Origin: Neodiprion pinetum
Taxonomy: Eukaryota > Arthropoda > Insecta > Hymenoptera > Diprionidae
Assembly (NCBI RefSeq): GCF_021155775.2
Contig: NC_060233.1
Location: 42,945,609-43,009,608, forward strand
DNA: 64,000 nucleotides
Direction: 5' to 3'
The translations under genes were made by a program, and so were the position numbers. Below are positions 28,801 through 40,318 of this stretch, one piece after another (position 1 is the stretch's first letter; each line of letters opens with the position of its first letter). Under the pieces are notes generated by a model. The model did no database searches, had not been told where the DNA came from, and worked only from the letters and a program-made list of their open reading frames with translations.

Positions 28801-31800
28801 ACGTATCTCCAGCTCTGCAGCTAAACGGAGAACATCCTCAGGTATATATTTTATTTAATCCGCGGTATATTCTCACTACTGAAAAATGAATAAAAAAGCA
28901 GAAATCGAATACACCGTATAAAAAAAGTAAAGCACACTTTAGGTGAAAAGCTCGTATTTCCTCTCGTATTTTCCGAGCGGATACATATACATATAGGTAT
29001 ATATGTACAGGGTAAAGCATGCAGGATACGAAGGAAGGTATGTACTGCGGATAATCGTTACTCCGCCTTTCGCCCCAGCCAATAGGTTTCGAGCTCGTAA
29101 CAGAATCGGGGATGATTCGCCCCATTCATCGTAATGAACCCGGAATTCCGGGACACGAATTTCCACCGCACGTCCCCTTATCGTCTATGCGGCTCCCGAA
29201 TCGGGACTAAGAACCGTGAAAATAGGCTAAAAATTTCTGCTAGAAGACATTAGAGCGCGGTTATCTTGAAATCGCGAGGATCCTTGCGGATTCAGCCGCC
29301 GCTGGGCGATTATTAAACAGGGTGAGCGTTAACTCCGGATTAACGTGCGAACGGCGCCGGAAAAACTTTGAGATAACGGACATAATATTATCGGTGAAAC
29401 TGAAAGCAAACCTTTCATGGATATCGTTAATTACAACTGATTGCCAACAGTTTTCAACACGCAACGACCTTCTAACAATAAGCTTACCGAGCTGACGGGT
29501 TTTCGTGCTGATATTTTGCACTGATCTTCCTTGCCTGCTGTTGCGAACCTCGTAATTTTTTTTTTTTTAATTTTATCTGCCTCAGATTTATGATTACTCT
29601 TTTTTGCTTTCTATTTTTTTATCATACTGGTAAAATCGCTTTATTTGCTACCAAACCGTTACTCAACTTCTCGTACCATTTTTAACCCGCATCAGCAGCA
29701 GCACGCGGAAGTTGACACTTACGGTGCTCGGTTGGAGTTATGCGATAGTTGGATCACCTTGACCTTTGAAAAGTGTTTTTCGTTTTTAAAACGAAAGTAT
29801 CAAACCAATCAGTTACGTTAGTTTGTTTTTTCAATGAATTTTTTTTTTTTTTTTTTCAAACCATTCTACGAATTTCTCGCGAACAACGGAAGTTGAGCTT
29901 GTTAACTTGAAGCTTTTTATGATTTGTAAATTTTGCCAATTAAAAATTGAATTGCAGCCTTGTTATAAAGGTACACGCACCTCTGCATACGAATTTTTGT
30001 ATACCCTCATTTTTCTGTTTCTTAAACTTTCTGCAAAATAAATCTTTCTTGTCATAGCAAACGAACCCTGCATTATACTTTTCACGCGACAGAGACAAAA
30101 TGATCAGAAAGGCCTAGGGGAAGAGACAGATGAAAAATTACTGAACGTGTGTTATAACTGTTCTTGAAAATGTCGGTCGACAAACATTCGTTCTCACAAG
30201 GATACCTTTGTTGTCGCTTTCTAGAAAAAAAAGTACCAACATGTATATAGATATATTTCTTTTTTCTAAAGCTGACACTCCTGGAAAGAAAAGTTAGAAT
30301 GAGAAATCAAGAAAAACGGTGACTGATATGAAATGCCATCGATCTTAGCCGACTAATTTATTTCAGCATACTGCGCAGTGTCAAGGCGATATGAAGTAAA
30401 ATTGATTTGTCGACGTCGTCTCTCGGATTGTTTCACCGACAGTGGATCAGAAGCTTATCCGTGACGTCTTTTTCTCATGAATATGCATTCGTGATGTATG
30501 AAAACAAAAAATTCTCCACACGGCATATCCGCATCGCTAGAATATCGCACTCCTCCAGCTTCTATTAAGAACAATCAATCATGTAGAGATTGATTCATTC
30601 CCACTTCGCACGTTCACCTTCTATGAAGATTATCCTTTTCTTTATCTTCTTGAACTTTCGACTCCAATTGTAAAAATTTTTTTTATTTGCGCTGGCGAAT
30701 TTATTATAATTCGGGCAAACAAGGAACCGTTATCTCGAGATTGATCCAACCTACGGTGAATTACACGTGAGTTACTCGCATTTCTAATCGGAAATCGATG
30801 GCAAGTCGGGCTTCCTTAGTAGTGATGTATCGTGTTTACAGTCGGATTGTCGCGGGATCGGGATGGAACGGTACGGATGCAGGCAAGCGTACGCGGTGCA
30901 AATGAACGAGGGAAAATCGGCTTACTGTATTTGTTCCGTCAACCGTGAGTAAACAACGTCGTGGCAGGTCTGGCAAATCACTCAACTTTCGCAGTCCAAG
31001 TGCCAATAAGAGAACTGCCCCTATCTTCTCGTATACCCTGCTCGCCAGATAAAACAGAACCCAGTTCCGTTGACTCACGATCATTCAAACATGGATTCTT
31101 CATCTTTTGCACGCAAAATTTGAACTCACCGATAATTCTAGTTGACGGCAACGAAGCGCAAGGAGAGAAGGTAAAGCGATTGCACAAGAGAGACGCCCGC
31201 CTTGGTCTTGGACATATTCGAGCAAAGGAGCAGTCATGAATCGAAATGGAACCGAAGTGTCCGGATCGGCGAGTCCTGCGCACACGGAATTAAGCAGGAG
31301 AACGGATCCCCGGCTAAGCGGTAACGAACCGCATATACACGCCGTGCCACATTGTCTATCCGATTGTTTATAATAATCTCTCGAGCCAAGGTCGTGGAAA
31401 ACGAGCGTCTCGAGTTTACGTCGAGATTTTCGCCGAAGATTATTACAGGCGTAGCTGCCAGCTCTGCCCGAAAATGAGCAAGAAGTACAAATCTCGGGCG
31501 TTTAATCTGCCACGTCGCGAAATATACGCGGTTGTTCGCTCGCCGGTAAGCTGATAAGAAACGCTATAGGAACCCCCTTTCGCTGCGCGCCGGGAGCTGA
31601 AAGTGCCGGCGACGACGCCCTGCCCAAGGAAAACCTTTAACTTCTGATCCCAATCTCCGTGTGCAGCTCAACACTCGAATTCTACAAGCTACAACGTACC
31701 TTGGAATACAATTACCCGTCACTAATCCGCCGTCATTGCTTCGCGGAGCGAAAGGCTGGTGAATAATCGGACGCGTTAAATCCTGCGGCATCCGTACGCG

Positions 31801-34800
31801 CTGCAGTTTTGAAGCAACGTAAGGACGTAGTGGCTATACGTTCTTTATTGCGATGAGATAAAATTCAACCACAACAATGACGATAAGAAAATTAAATTTC
31901 AATAATAATAATGGCCGAAAGTTATCAATAAATTGTTTGAAACAAAACATTGCTGCACGGCCTGATCGACGACCGTCGCTCCGACTTCATCCAAGCTTCA
32001 GACGCAACTCTCGCGTGTCGGAGGTAATGATAAAATCCATACAGGTTTGCTTGCTGCATATCTGCGGTACATCTGGCGAAACGAAGGGCTCGAAGGCGGC
32101 TGCTTTGGCTGGGTATGGGCGTCGTGTCGAGGGTCTGTTGTAAGGGCGTGGTCGCGACACGCGATACGACCCTTAATCCTTCCTACCTGGAGCCAAATTA
32201 ACCTCCTCAGATCTTCGATTCGATTAGGTATATAGCTTCCGCGCCGGCGAGCCCGACTCAATTCAATCATCTGCTGAATTAATTTGCCATTAAAAGTTTC
32301 GCCAGCGATTACGTCCTCAGTGTTTGCATGTGAGGTCCCAAAACTTGTATTACCTATAACGGGGACCTTGCGCTTGGCCGTGCGCGACAACTGTTTCAGA
32401 CAAATTGTTACGAACACGGAGCGACGTGAAAAAATCGCGGGAAATTTACTGCACGAGCGAAGCGACAACGAAGCATCATGTTTCGCTAACCGGCGACAGC
32501 TCGAGGAGTCTCCTTACATCAAGCGACTGCCTAATTTACTTTTTCTTGCCGTATGTAATGGGACATGATACTGACGTAGGCAATCGACGTTACCGGAATA
32601 CCGTCTTCACTCGCAAAGTTTACTTCAGTCACTAACGTTACTCGCTTCGACAACGCTGGATGAAAGAATTTGGTGGGAATCGAGTCAAATTGATGAAAAG
32701 AGTGCAAAACCAGGTATACCAACGCGGCGAAGAAGAACGGAAATACTCCACAATCGACTTGACGAAAGAGGAACTGTCGCATCGCACATCGAGCAGTGGA
32801 AGGTGCATGCGAATTGCGCTTGGACTTGCAAGCCGAGTTGACGTGCTGCGGGAGGTTGCACGCGCCTCGAGGTCGGCTTGCTTGTCCTCCGTGAATCATT
32901 AATTATTGCGCGTTGCACATTGCGAGAAATGGGAGTCGCTTACTCTCGACCCAAATTGCTGTGCTGAATAGTTGGAACGACATGCTCATGCACCGCTCTC
33001 GTCTTTCTAATGGGACGTTTATGCATATGAAGCATTCCAAGCTGCAGCTATCACAGATGCAGGAATTGAATGAGAATTATTGAGAATTTCATCAATCCCA
33101 GTGTTGATCGCTGCGGAACCTGCGATATTCACTGTGCGGTGAAACTCAGGCTTGATTAACTCATCGATGAAAACTGGACGTCGCGTCCCTTGATCAGTGG
33201 CTTCTCACAAACATATCCGAGCCGTTGACGGTGGCCAAATGGTGGGAAATCGGTTGAATTTTTTAACGCTTCGGAGGATAGATGTGTTCGGTCGAAGCTC
33301 CGCAGGCGACCCGGTGTTACGAGTGCTTTGGGATATTTCCCCTACATTACTATATGCACGTACATCTCCCATGAATCGCGACGGCTCAACCCCGTGACCA
33401 TTAATATTCCTCACCCGGCGAGTAGGCATTTATAACGCAGAGGTTCTGCATATTCTTCGTCTTCCGCCTCTTTCCTTCCCGTTTTTTTTTTTTTTTTTGT
33501 GTTCTTGTCCCCCGTATTGAAATAACGACGATGATAAAATTGGAGAAAAATGGTAATAACGCTCGGCGGCGATGAATCTTCCTTACAAGGGCGAGTCGTG
33601 TAGGAAAGAATTCCCCTATCTTCATGGGTGGCATCTGAATGAGGCCTGCGCTGGGGGTGGCGGCGCGAACCTTAGGGTCAATATGGAGAGAGACCCTCCA
33701 GGGGTCACGTGGACCGGTAAAGAGGTAAAGTCTCCTCTCTCCCTCTCCCTCCCTCTCACCCTCGTTCCTCCTTCCTCCTTCTTTTCTCGTATACCTACCT
33801 GAAGCGTCGGCCGACCTAGTTCGACCCAGTGTATGGATCTGAGTGTATACGTATTCATGCCGCGTTTTACCGAATGCCGGGCAAATTTTGTAAACTTCAA
33901 CCGAAGAACCCTAGGTCTCAAGGAGTGGGGGGGATACAGCTTAGACGGTTTAAGCTCATACCTATATTTGGAAGTTTTTTTTTTTTTTTTTCTCCAAGTA
34001 AACGAAACAATTGGAGCAATCCGAGCTTGAGAGTTTTATTATTCGTAGTTTCAAGAACATGAGAGAATTTTTACTATAAACTATAAATAATAAAGTCATG
34101 AAACTTAAATTGTTCCGAGTGTTTTCATTTTATTTGAAACAAAAATAAAAAAAAAATTAAAAAAAAAAAAATAAACTCCTAAAAATAGGTATGACTTTAG
34201 ACCGTCCGAGCTGTACTCCCCTCTTAAATTTATTTCAACCATTCTTCTGCCTCGGATAGTCCGTCGACGGATCTCTCAATGTCAGCCCTACCCTAACTAA
34301 AAATGCAGTTCGGGGTCTCTCCGATGCTTTCAATAGTCTATTTCGATGTCCTGGTAGTTCCTTCCGTCTTGCAACCTATACTTTATGGTTTGCCAGGCAG
34401 GAATGGTAAAGTCACAAATAAGACACTTGATCTTATCTTTTGAAACTTTTCAACCTTCTTTTTAGTTGTAAAAATCTTTTTCGTTTTTTTAAATATATGT
34501 ATTATACGTATCGATTGGTGTTGAAAAATTTGTTTACGAAAGTCACTATGCTTAACAATTACAGCCATTTGTAATGACCAATGAATGGTAAACAGATGAA
34601 TGCAATTGAGTAATAATTTTTTATCGAGAATTTATACCGTGTTTTATCAGATTAGACAGGGAAAAAAATTTGCTTCTAGCTAGATCTAAATAGATCCAAT
34701 TGTATATATTAATTTTGTTCCACGTGTTGCGAACTGTAAAAACGTCTTTATTTTTGAGAATACAGAGGTGTTGAGAAAAAAATCGTGCACGTCGACGTTA

Positions 34801-37800
34801 AATCAGACGAATCACAAGTTAGGCCTGGTAGTAAGAAAAAGTCGAGTTTTCGTCGAGACGGAACCGAAGCGAGACGAATCGAGGTGATATTATTGTTAAT
34901 TTCCGGTGTACCAGATTGGCACCGTGCTCTGAATTTGTGTAAATTCAAATTGGGGGCGTAAGTTTGAATATCGTAGAGTTGATTAATCGAGTATAAGCCC
35001 TTCGCTCTGATCCGTCGAATGAACCCCGTGTTTTTGTTGATATGTTCCAGGAATTCCTATTGGCGATAGACGTTACATCTAGCGGGACACCCGAGGAGAA
35101 ATTAAAATGGGCCTTTCGAATGTACGACGTGGACGGAAATGGCGTAATCGACATCCAGGAGATGACGAAGATTGTGCAGGTAACGAAATTTCGTTCATTA
35201 TGTTTTTATCATAAGTGGGAGAAGAGTTCTACAGCCCGGACGACGTCGACGTAGCAGTCGTGTCCTAGGAGTCGCTTCAACTTCCGGCTTCGTTCGTTTA
35301 CGCAATCAGTTTCTCGTACGAGTCCCAGAAGTTGATACAAAAAAATTGACACACACCAAGGAACCTTCTCTCTCTCTCCCTCCAAACTAATCAATCACGA
35401 ATCGCCTATCTCGGCATAATTGATAATTTGACTTGGAAAATTAAATCAGCCGATCCGAAACTTGCTCCCTAAGTTCCCGGCCCTCCCTTCCTCCCGCCTT
35501 CGCCGCCCCTTGCCTTTTAAATCCGCGACGGAGGGCTGTCATCGGCGAAATTGGGTCAAGGGACTCGACTAAATCACCGCGTCGGTATCAACCGCGCTCT
35601 ACGTGGCACTGACGTCAGCGTACCGGTGAAAGGAAAGAGGAAAAAATGTTTAAATAATTAAAAAGAAAAAAATCGGAGGTATCGTTTCGGTTTTTGTGTT
35701 ATTCTTTCGCCGATAATTCATCGCGTTGAATGAAAACGAGAGAGTTGAATATTATGAAGAATATGCGAAGGCGTTCGGCAAGTTTATTGTCGGGGCGTAT
35801 ATAATAATTTCGCAACCCGCGAGCGGGCTGAAATAATAATTGGATCAAGGTATACGTTCGCAGATGAAAATGTGAAAAAGTTTTATTCAGAGGAAACTCT
35901 CCAGGCTTGCAGACGGTGGGCGCGTCGGGGAAATTATATACGGTTCTCGAGACGCCACTGATGCTAAATGAGAGGAGGAAGAAGCGTATAATTAATCAGA
36001 GAAGAAAAAAAGGCGAGAGAAGAATCGGCAAAGATTTGCATATTTTGTAGGTACGGCAGATACTTGAAAATTTAGCTTGCAACGGTCTTTTACGTAATTG
36101 ATTAGCAATTTGTCGATTCGTTTTGGCAAAGTTTCATCAAAGACTTGTAATAAAACGGAGTTCAAAACTTCGATATCCCTAATATAACTTTACCCAACGC
36201 CCTACGGATCGTGGAATTCTGATGGAAGCAAGTCGCTAACTACTTGCTGTAATTAATTACTTCAAAGAACTCGAGGAAAGTGATGGGGCCACGTAGCTGG
36301 TTAGGTGAAACAAAAAAGTTTCAGGTTTCCGGGACGCGTGCAAAGTATCGGGAAATCGCTACACGGATACGGATACAGCCTTATGTAACTAGGCTAGAAG
36401 TACAAAATCATTAAATATAACACGTATGAAAGAACGAAACTGAAGTTAATCGAAGTCATTCGATTCCGTCAATATTACGTCACGACGCTACAGAAAAAAA
36501 AAACGAAAAGAAACTACCGTCTATTTGAAAACTATAAGAGCTCAGCTATCAACAACTTCCGAAAATTCTGATTACAGGATAGTTGTTTTGCAAAGAAGTT
36601 TCTTTAAATATTACAGATTTCTAGCTTGTGGTACTTGATAAATAAGTGAATCTCGTCGCGGTTTGTAGGCGTTTCATCAACGCTTTTGCAGTAACGAGGT
36701 CACGTCTAGATATCGTTAAATAGAAAAGGTTTTTTTTTTTATTTTCAACTACAATAAATTCTTGCGATACTTCTCCGAGTCACAGGTACTATTTTGTCCG
36801 ACTGACGATTATTCATCGTATTCAATTATATTCGGGGTTGAAGAGAGCCTTTATAGCTCTCTCACTAAATTTATCACCTTGATGAAATGGGAAGCGCCGA
36901 TTAATCTTCTCGCTGATTAATTCTGCGGAGAAATTTTTTGCCCCCCTTTGCGACGCCTTGGCTTATCTTGGGCCTAAAAAGCTAAGGCAGGGTCATTAGA
37001 ACTGATGTCATTGTAGAAGTTGAAAGGACGCGTCTATCCGTATCGCAATAATCTTGAGAGTCGACTCGTTTTTCGAAATTTGATCATATAGTCAATTGTT
37101 TAGCGAATATAATGTATGGAGAAAGTATCGAAGACGCTTGTTTATTGAACTTGAAAGGGCGCAGAGACTCTGATTTTCGCCCCCGTGTCAGGCAGGAAAA
37201 ATTTGCAAATAATTCACCAGCAGTTGTCAGCGGCATTTAAAAATTAAAGGTCAACAACGCGATGGTAATTTCGTTCGTTCCGAGTATAATTAAATTACGA
37301 GTCGAAGGACTATAATTGTGTAAGCTGCTCGGATAATCGTATGACTAACGAGGGTAATTGGAACAACGGTTCGTCATCAGCATCCATTAGCGGTGCGATT
37401 TGAACTGGCTCTAATGCTACTTGACTATTTATCGGTTAGGTGTGCCCGACATGCGACACCGTAATAATAACTGGGCGCTCAAATACGGACGTAGTAGATT
37501 CTCTTGTCACTATTTTACTTTTCTTATAATTCAACACATTAGCCTGACATTGTTGGGAGTATAATAAATTTTCCAAGCCGCGGCGACATTCCGATTACGG
37601 TTGTACGTTATGAAGAAATAAAAACAGACGTTCGGGTTGAAAAGTGTCGAAAAAGCTCAGGTTGAGAAAAATCGAACACCTACCTACGCGTAATCACTTC
37701 CAACGGCGTGACTCACAGGGCGGTTTTCATCGCGTAAAAATCAAGGCGACGTTTCGCTCGCAACGCCGTCAGGGAGGAGAGTTTGATCGAAGGTCTGGCG

Positions 37801-40318
37801 GTGGTGAAAAAAGCTCTAGTCAGCCTCGGCATCGGGGCCGAGTCGATCCTCTTTATCCCTCCCCGCACCTCCGACTGCGAACAATACAGTAATTAACGGA
37901 GCGAGGCTCGCGGTTGTAGAGCCTTCGGTTATAAATCCGGACAAATCAGAGCTGCGGCACTTTGGGACCTCGTTTGGCGAAGCTCGTCGTGACCTCGACC
38001 CGCCTCGCCTCGCGTCTTTGCTTCGTCGCAAGCTCGCGAAAGCGAAAAACGGGGCAAAGGCTCGGATCTTCGATCAGAAGGCTGTTCTTTGTGCTTCCTG
38101 ATCTTCGACGCGGACAAAGTACGAGGGGCTTTTTTCCCCTGCGTCAACTCTACCATGAATTTTCATCGTAGGTAGTTCCACGAAGGTCGGATCAAACGCG
38201 ATTCGAGTCTGCAAGATGTCACTAATTCGTCTTACCGGCAAAAACGGGCAACGGATGATAAGAAATATCGGTCGACGTTTGTACCTAACCTGGATGGTTG
38301 CGGGATTAAGCTTATTTGTTTGACTCTGTCGGAGAATATATCAAGTCTTCAGATTTTCGTAGAAGTTGAGCTTCGAAAAGGTGAAAATTTTCGAAATGTA
38401 AAGGTCAAGTTAGAGGAAAAGAATAAAAATGGACGACCGTCAACCGATCCAGTTGCAGGTTTAAAATGTCGTAACCACACCGTCGTTACAGAGAAAATAA
38501 ACAGGTTCGTGAGCTAATTAAGGGAATGAACAGGCAGCGAAATTAAATTATGAGGATAAATGCTCTAACGAGCAATGCGTGTTTACAAGTTTACAGTCAG
38601 AAACAAGACTAGGCTGTTTTTACAACAATATTGATTGACGCAGCAGTCTTATTCATTTGGTAACATGTGAAAGCTCTGTAAAGCGTATTTCATCCATGGC
38701 GACGACTACTAGATGAGAAAAGGAGGGCAAAACGGATGATTTCACCCTGTGTAACAATATTTCTAGGATGGCGTGTTGCCGTTGGGGTGAAGATGAAAAG
38801 AAAAAAACTGACCCCGCAGTGTTTCCGGTTTCCGTTGGTTCGCCGGGCTCGTTTTCCTCGGCGCCGAGGGACACGCGTCGCTCTTGCGGGGCTTAACGAA
38901 CCATTTTTGTTCGTTTCTAGAAAATTCCCGAAGGAAACGGAATCTCGTTGGACGAGAAAATCAATTCGTCCTCGGCATATTCTAGGACAGCCAGTGGGCA
39001 GCGAGTCTTTTCGGACAGTCGTCCAGTCCTTGGCTTCCTCTTCGTCCAGCGTCGCGCGACTCTCGGAGGTCTTTGATCGTTGATGCGAGCCCTTTTGTAA
39101 TTGGGAAAGAGAAGACTATCGGCCCGGAGCCGAAGGTAACTTAACGTTGTCAGGTATCACCGTCCTTTCGCCGCCAGTCCGTCAAAGCGCCGCGGTCAGC
39201 CCTGCGAGGAGCTTGACACCATTAATTGGTCGCGAGTGAGCCGAGACTTTGGACCATTTGTAACAACCAACTAGCCGCAGACATTGTCAAATGCTGACCC
39301 CCTGGATACGGGTTATGGTAATCTACCCGGAGCCAATTTGCCTGTACGAAATGCCGGACGAACTTTAGGAAATTGGACCCCCGAGCTTCCTTCCATCCTC
39401 GCTTATACGCAAAGACTGCCGAGGGTTAACGTCCTCTAAAAACATTCCGCCGTTCTCTGTAAGAACTCTAATATATTGGGCTAGGTTGGCGAGAAATTAG
39501 CCAACGTTTCGCGGAGTGTGTTGTTTTCACGGGGACTGAAAGTGAGGGCGGACTCGACGTTCCCAGTAGTACAGCCTGTGTTTGGTCAGCCCTGCGGTTC
39601 CAGTTTATAGTACGCTGGTAAGTTTTGAGGACCCTTTACGGGTGTCGAGCAGTCGGAAAGTGAGGGCTGATTCGACGGACGTCCCGTGCTCATCCTTAGT
39701 CGGGAAATGTGCGAGAGCAAGGGGCCCGAGCGTGACGTCATACTACCCATTACGATCGAACGTGTGGAGGAGAGGCGGGGAAATCGTAAGGCAGTCCTCT
39801 TGTATTTATTGGATGAACTTACAACAGCTTGTTCGATTTTCTTTGGTTGTTTGGTAATAATCGACGCGACGAAAGATGGATCTGAACCATGAAGCTTTGG
39901 CCGAATGGTGGGAAAAAACAGTTGGACTAAAAATGAAATATGAGCTTATGCGTTCAACTTTGTTTTTATATTTTCTTCCCTCCTTCTTCCTTTCTCCAAA
40001 CTAATTGGGAAACGATTTCCAAATCCGGCTTATCGCTTGTAACAAATTACACTTGGTCGACGAATTCACAAACGAGAGGAAACGTGACCTACGATATGTT
40101 GCTGACAATGTTGCAAACTATCTTGTACCCTGTGTTTCCAGGCGATTTACGACATGCTCGGCGCATGTTCGAGCAACAGGCCAGCCGACAGCGCTGAGGA
40201 GAGGGCGAAGAATATCTTTGCCAAAATGGACGAGAACAACGACGGACAGCTGACGCAAGAGGAATTCCTTAAGGGCTGTCTGCAGGACGAAGAACTCTCA
40301 AAGATGCTGGCACCTTAA
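13742..40318 (+). CDS. CG7646: NCS-2-type neuronal calcium sensor (Drosophila CG7646-like), four coding exons
   Basis: Predicted cytosolic/membrane Ca2+ sensor of the NCS (recoverin/visinin/neurocalcin) family. Joining 13742-13852, 21955-22098, 35051-35179 and 40142-40318 gives 186 residues with no internal stop; all three introns are phase 0 and GT-AG. The N-terminus is MGCFGSK, so Gly2 is a myristoylation site and Cys3 a possible palmitoylation site. EF1 is disabled by Cys40-Pro41 (DCPNG). Canonical 12-residue loops follow: EF2 at 75-86 (DMDKNGYIDFKE), EF3 at 111-122 (DVDGNGVIDIQE) and EF4 at 158-169 (DENNDGQLTQEE). The C-terminus is ELSKMLAP. Family length is about 185-195 residues, so it looks complete. 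The introns are 8,102, 12,952 and 4,962 bp, typical of a neuronal insect gene, and Nca follows in the same orientation. Family assignment is firm. The CG7646/NCS-2 subtype rests on remembered family knowledge and is slightly less sure than the Nca call. Confidence 0.95.
13853..21954 (+). other. Intron 1 of the NCS-2-like gene (8,102 bp)
   Basis: GT-AG intron with no recognised coding sequence. It holds small repeats: GTGCA repeats at 15545-15563, GCATC repeats at 15855-15876, TTTA repeats near 16890-16907, and a GA-rich tract near 20526-20575. Two CCTAA-type runs lie at 20071-20104. Open frames such as 16937-17443 show no family features. Confidence 0.8.
20071..20104. repeat. Short CCTAA (telomere-type) runs
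   Basis: TTAACCTAACCTAT at 20,071-20,084 and TCAACCTAACCTAATG from 20,091, each about two copies of CCTAA, the complement of the arthropod telomere unit TTAGG. Confidence 0.5.
21955..22098 (+). CDS. CG7646: NCS-2-like gene, coding exon 2 (residues 38-85)
   Basis: The acceptor is a pyrimidine-rich tract ending TTCTTACAG at 21954; the donor is AAG|GTAATT at 22099. It is 48 codons, phase 0 at both ends. It holds the disabled EF1 with its Cys-Pro pair and the first 11 residues of the EF2 loop. The exon ends just before the bidentate Glu (residue 86), which is supplied by exon 3. Confidence 0.95.
23037..23213. mobile_element. MITE-like element with GGTGTCCAGT ends
   Basis: CATGGTGTCCAGT at 23,041-23,053 is mirrored by ACTGGACACCGTG at 23,197-23,209, within about 17-bp imperfect inverted ends. 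Between them are about four degenerate copies of a roughly 40-bp unit built around ATATTTTCAGGA-like words. No coding capacity. Non-autonomous element or degenerate satellite; family unknown. Confidence 0.45.
24150..24400. mobile_element. MITE-like element with TATTCCATGCCAACTC inverted ends
   Basis: Left end 24,150-24,184 (containing TATTCCATGCCAACTC) and right end 24,368-24,400 (containing GAGTTGGCATGGAATA) are inverted copies over about 33 bases with few mismatches. The interior is AT-rich and non-coding. Outer bases may extend further (GTACATA on both sides). No clear target-site duplication seen. Confidence 0.55.
25263..25289. repeat. Interstitial CCTAA run, about five copies
   Basis: CCAACCTAACCTAACCTAG followed by CCTAACCC; four good CCTAA/CCTAG units plus an edge. 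Matches the insect telomeric repeat in an internal, intronic position. Confidence 0.65.
26968..27001. repeat. TTCC tetranucleotide microsatellite
   Basis: About eight uninterrupted TTCC units. Confidence 0.95.
27301..27317. repeat. 17-base C homopolymer
   Basis: C run inside intron 2 of the NCS-2-like gene. G on the other strand; its length may be unreliable in assembly. Confidence 0.9.
28173..28413. mobile_element. MITE-like foldback with AAGGTGAGTGTACCGGT ends
   Basis: Left arm 28,173-28,217 and right arm about 28,364-28,413 are imperfect inverted copies: AAGGTGAGTGTACC against GGTACACTTGCCTT, then ACTGACC/GGTCAATGA words. Total 241 bp, non-coding. No obvious target-site duplication. Confidence 0.55.
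33921..34224. mobile_element. MITE-like foldback with long inverted arms
   Basis: Left arm 33,921-33,990 (ATACAGCTTAGACGGTTTAA then TCATACCTA and a T-run) is mirrored by 34,150-34,224 (A-run, TAGGTATGA, then TTTAGACCGTCCGAGCTGTA). Total about 304 bp, non-coding. The arms carry opposed T and A runs, so the whole can fold on itself. Confidence 0.55.
35051..35179 (+). CDS. CG7646: NCS-2-like gene, coding exon 3 (residues 86-128)
   Basis: The acceptor is TATGTTCCAG at 35050; the donor is CAG|GTAACG at 35180. It is 43 codons, phase 0 at both ends. It begins with Glu86 closing the EF2 loop, followed by the conserved FLLAIDVTS stretch, EKLKWAFRMYD and the complete EF3 loop (111-122). The exon ends IVQ, the same point at which Nca exon 3 ends (IVT). 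Confidence 0.95.
35180..40141 (+). other. Intron 3 of the NCS-2-like gene (4,962 bp)
   Basis: GT-AG, phase 0. It carries two TGACGTCA palindromes (35,610-35,617 and 39,733-39,740) and a diverged direct repeat (39,538-39,564 and 39,656-39,685). No recognised coding sequence. Confidence 0.8.
40142..40318 (+). CDS. CG7646: NCS-2-like gene, coding exon 4 (residues 129-186 and stop)
   Basis: The acceptor is GTGTTTCCAG at 40141. The exon opens AIYDMLG, carries the EF4 loop at 158-169, and ends at TAA 40316-40318. Residues 137-146 form a polar linker (CSSNRPADSA) that differs from the MKMPEDES linker of Nca, one of the most variable parts of NCS proteins. Confidence 0.95.
   Translation, partial: AIYDMLGACSSNRPADSAEERAKNIFAKMDENNDGQLTQEEFLKGCLQDEELSKMLAP

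Larger units (their letters stand above)
22099..35050 (+). other. Intron 2 of the NCS-2-like gene (12,952 bp)
   Basis: The largest intron. It contains four short elements with inverted-repeat ends (about 23,037-23,213, 24,150-24,400, 28,173-28,413 and 33,921-34,224), the CCTAA run at 25,263-25,289, a TTCC microsatellite, and a 17-base C run. A CRE palindrome lies at 27,243-27,250. No exon-like coding sequence was recognised. Confidence 0.8.

Noticed and set aside
32047..32902. Overlapping open frames on both strands at about 32.0-32.9 kb in a more GC-rich part of intron 2
   Set aside because: None has family motifs, and overlap on both strands with similar length suggests reduced stop frequency from higher GC rather than an exon.
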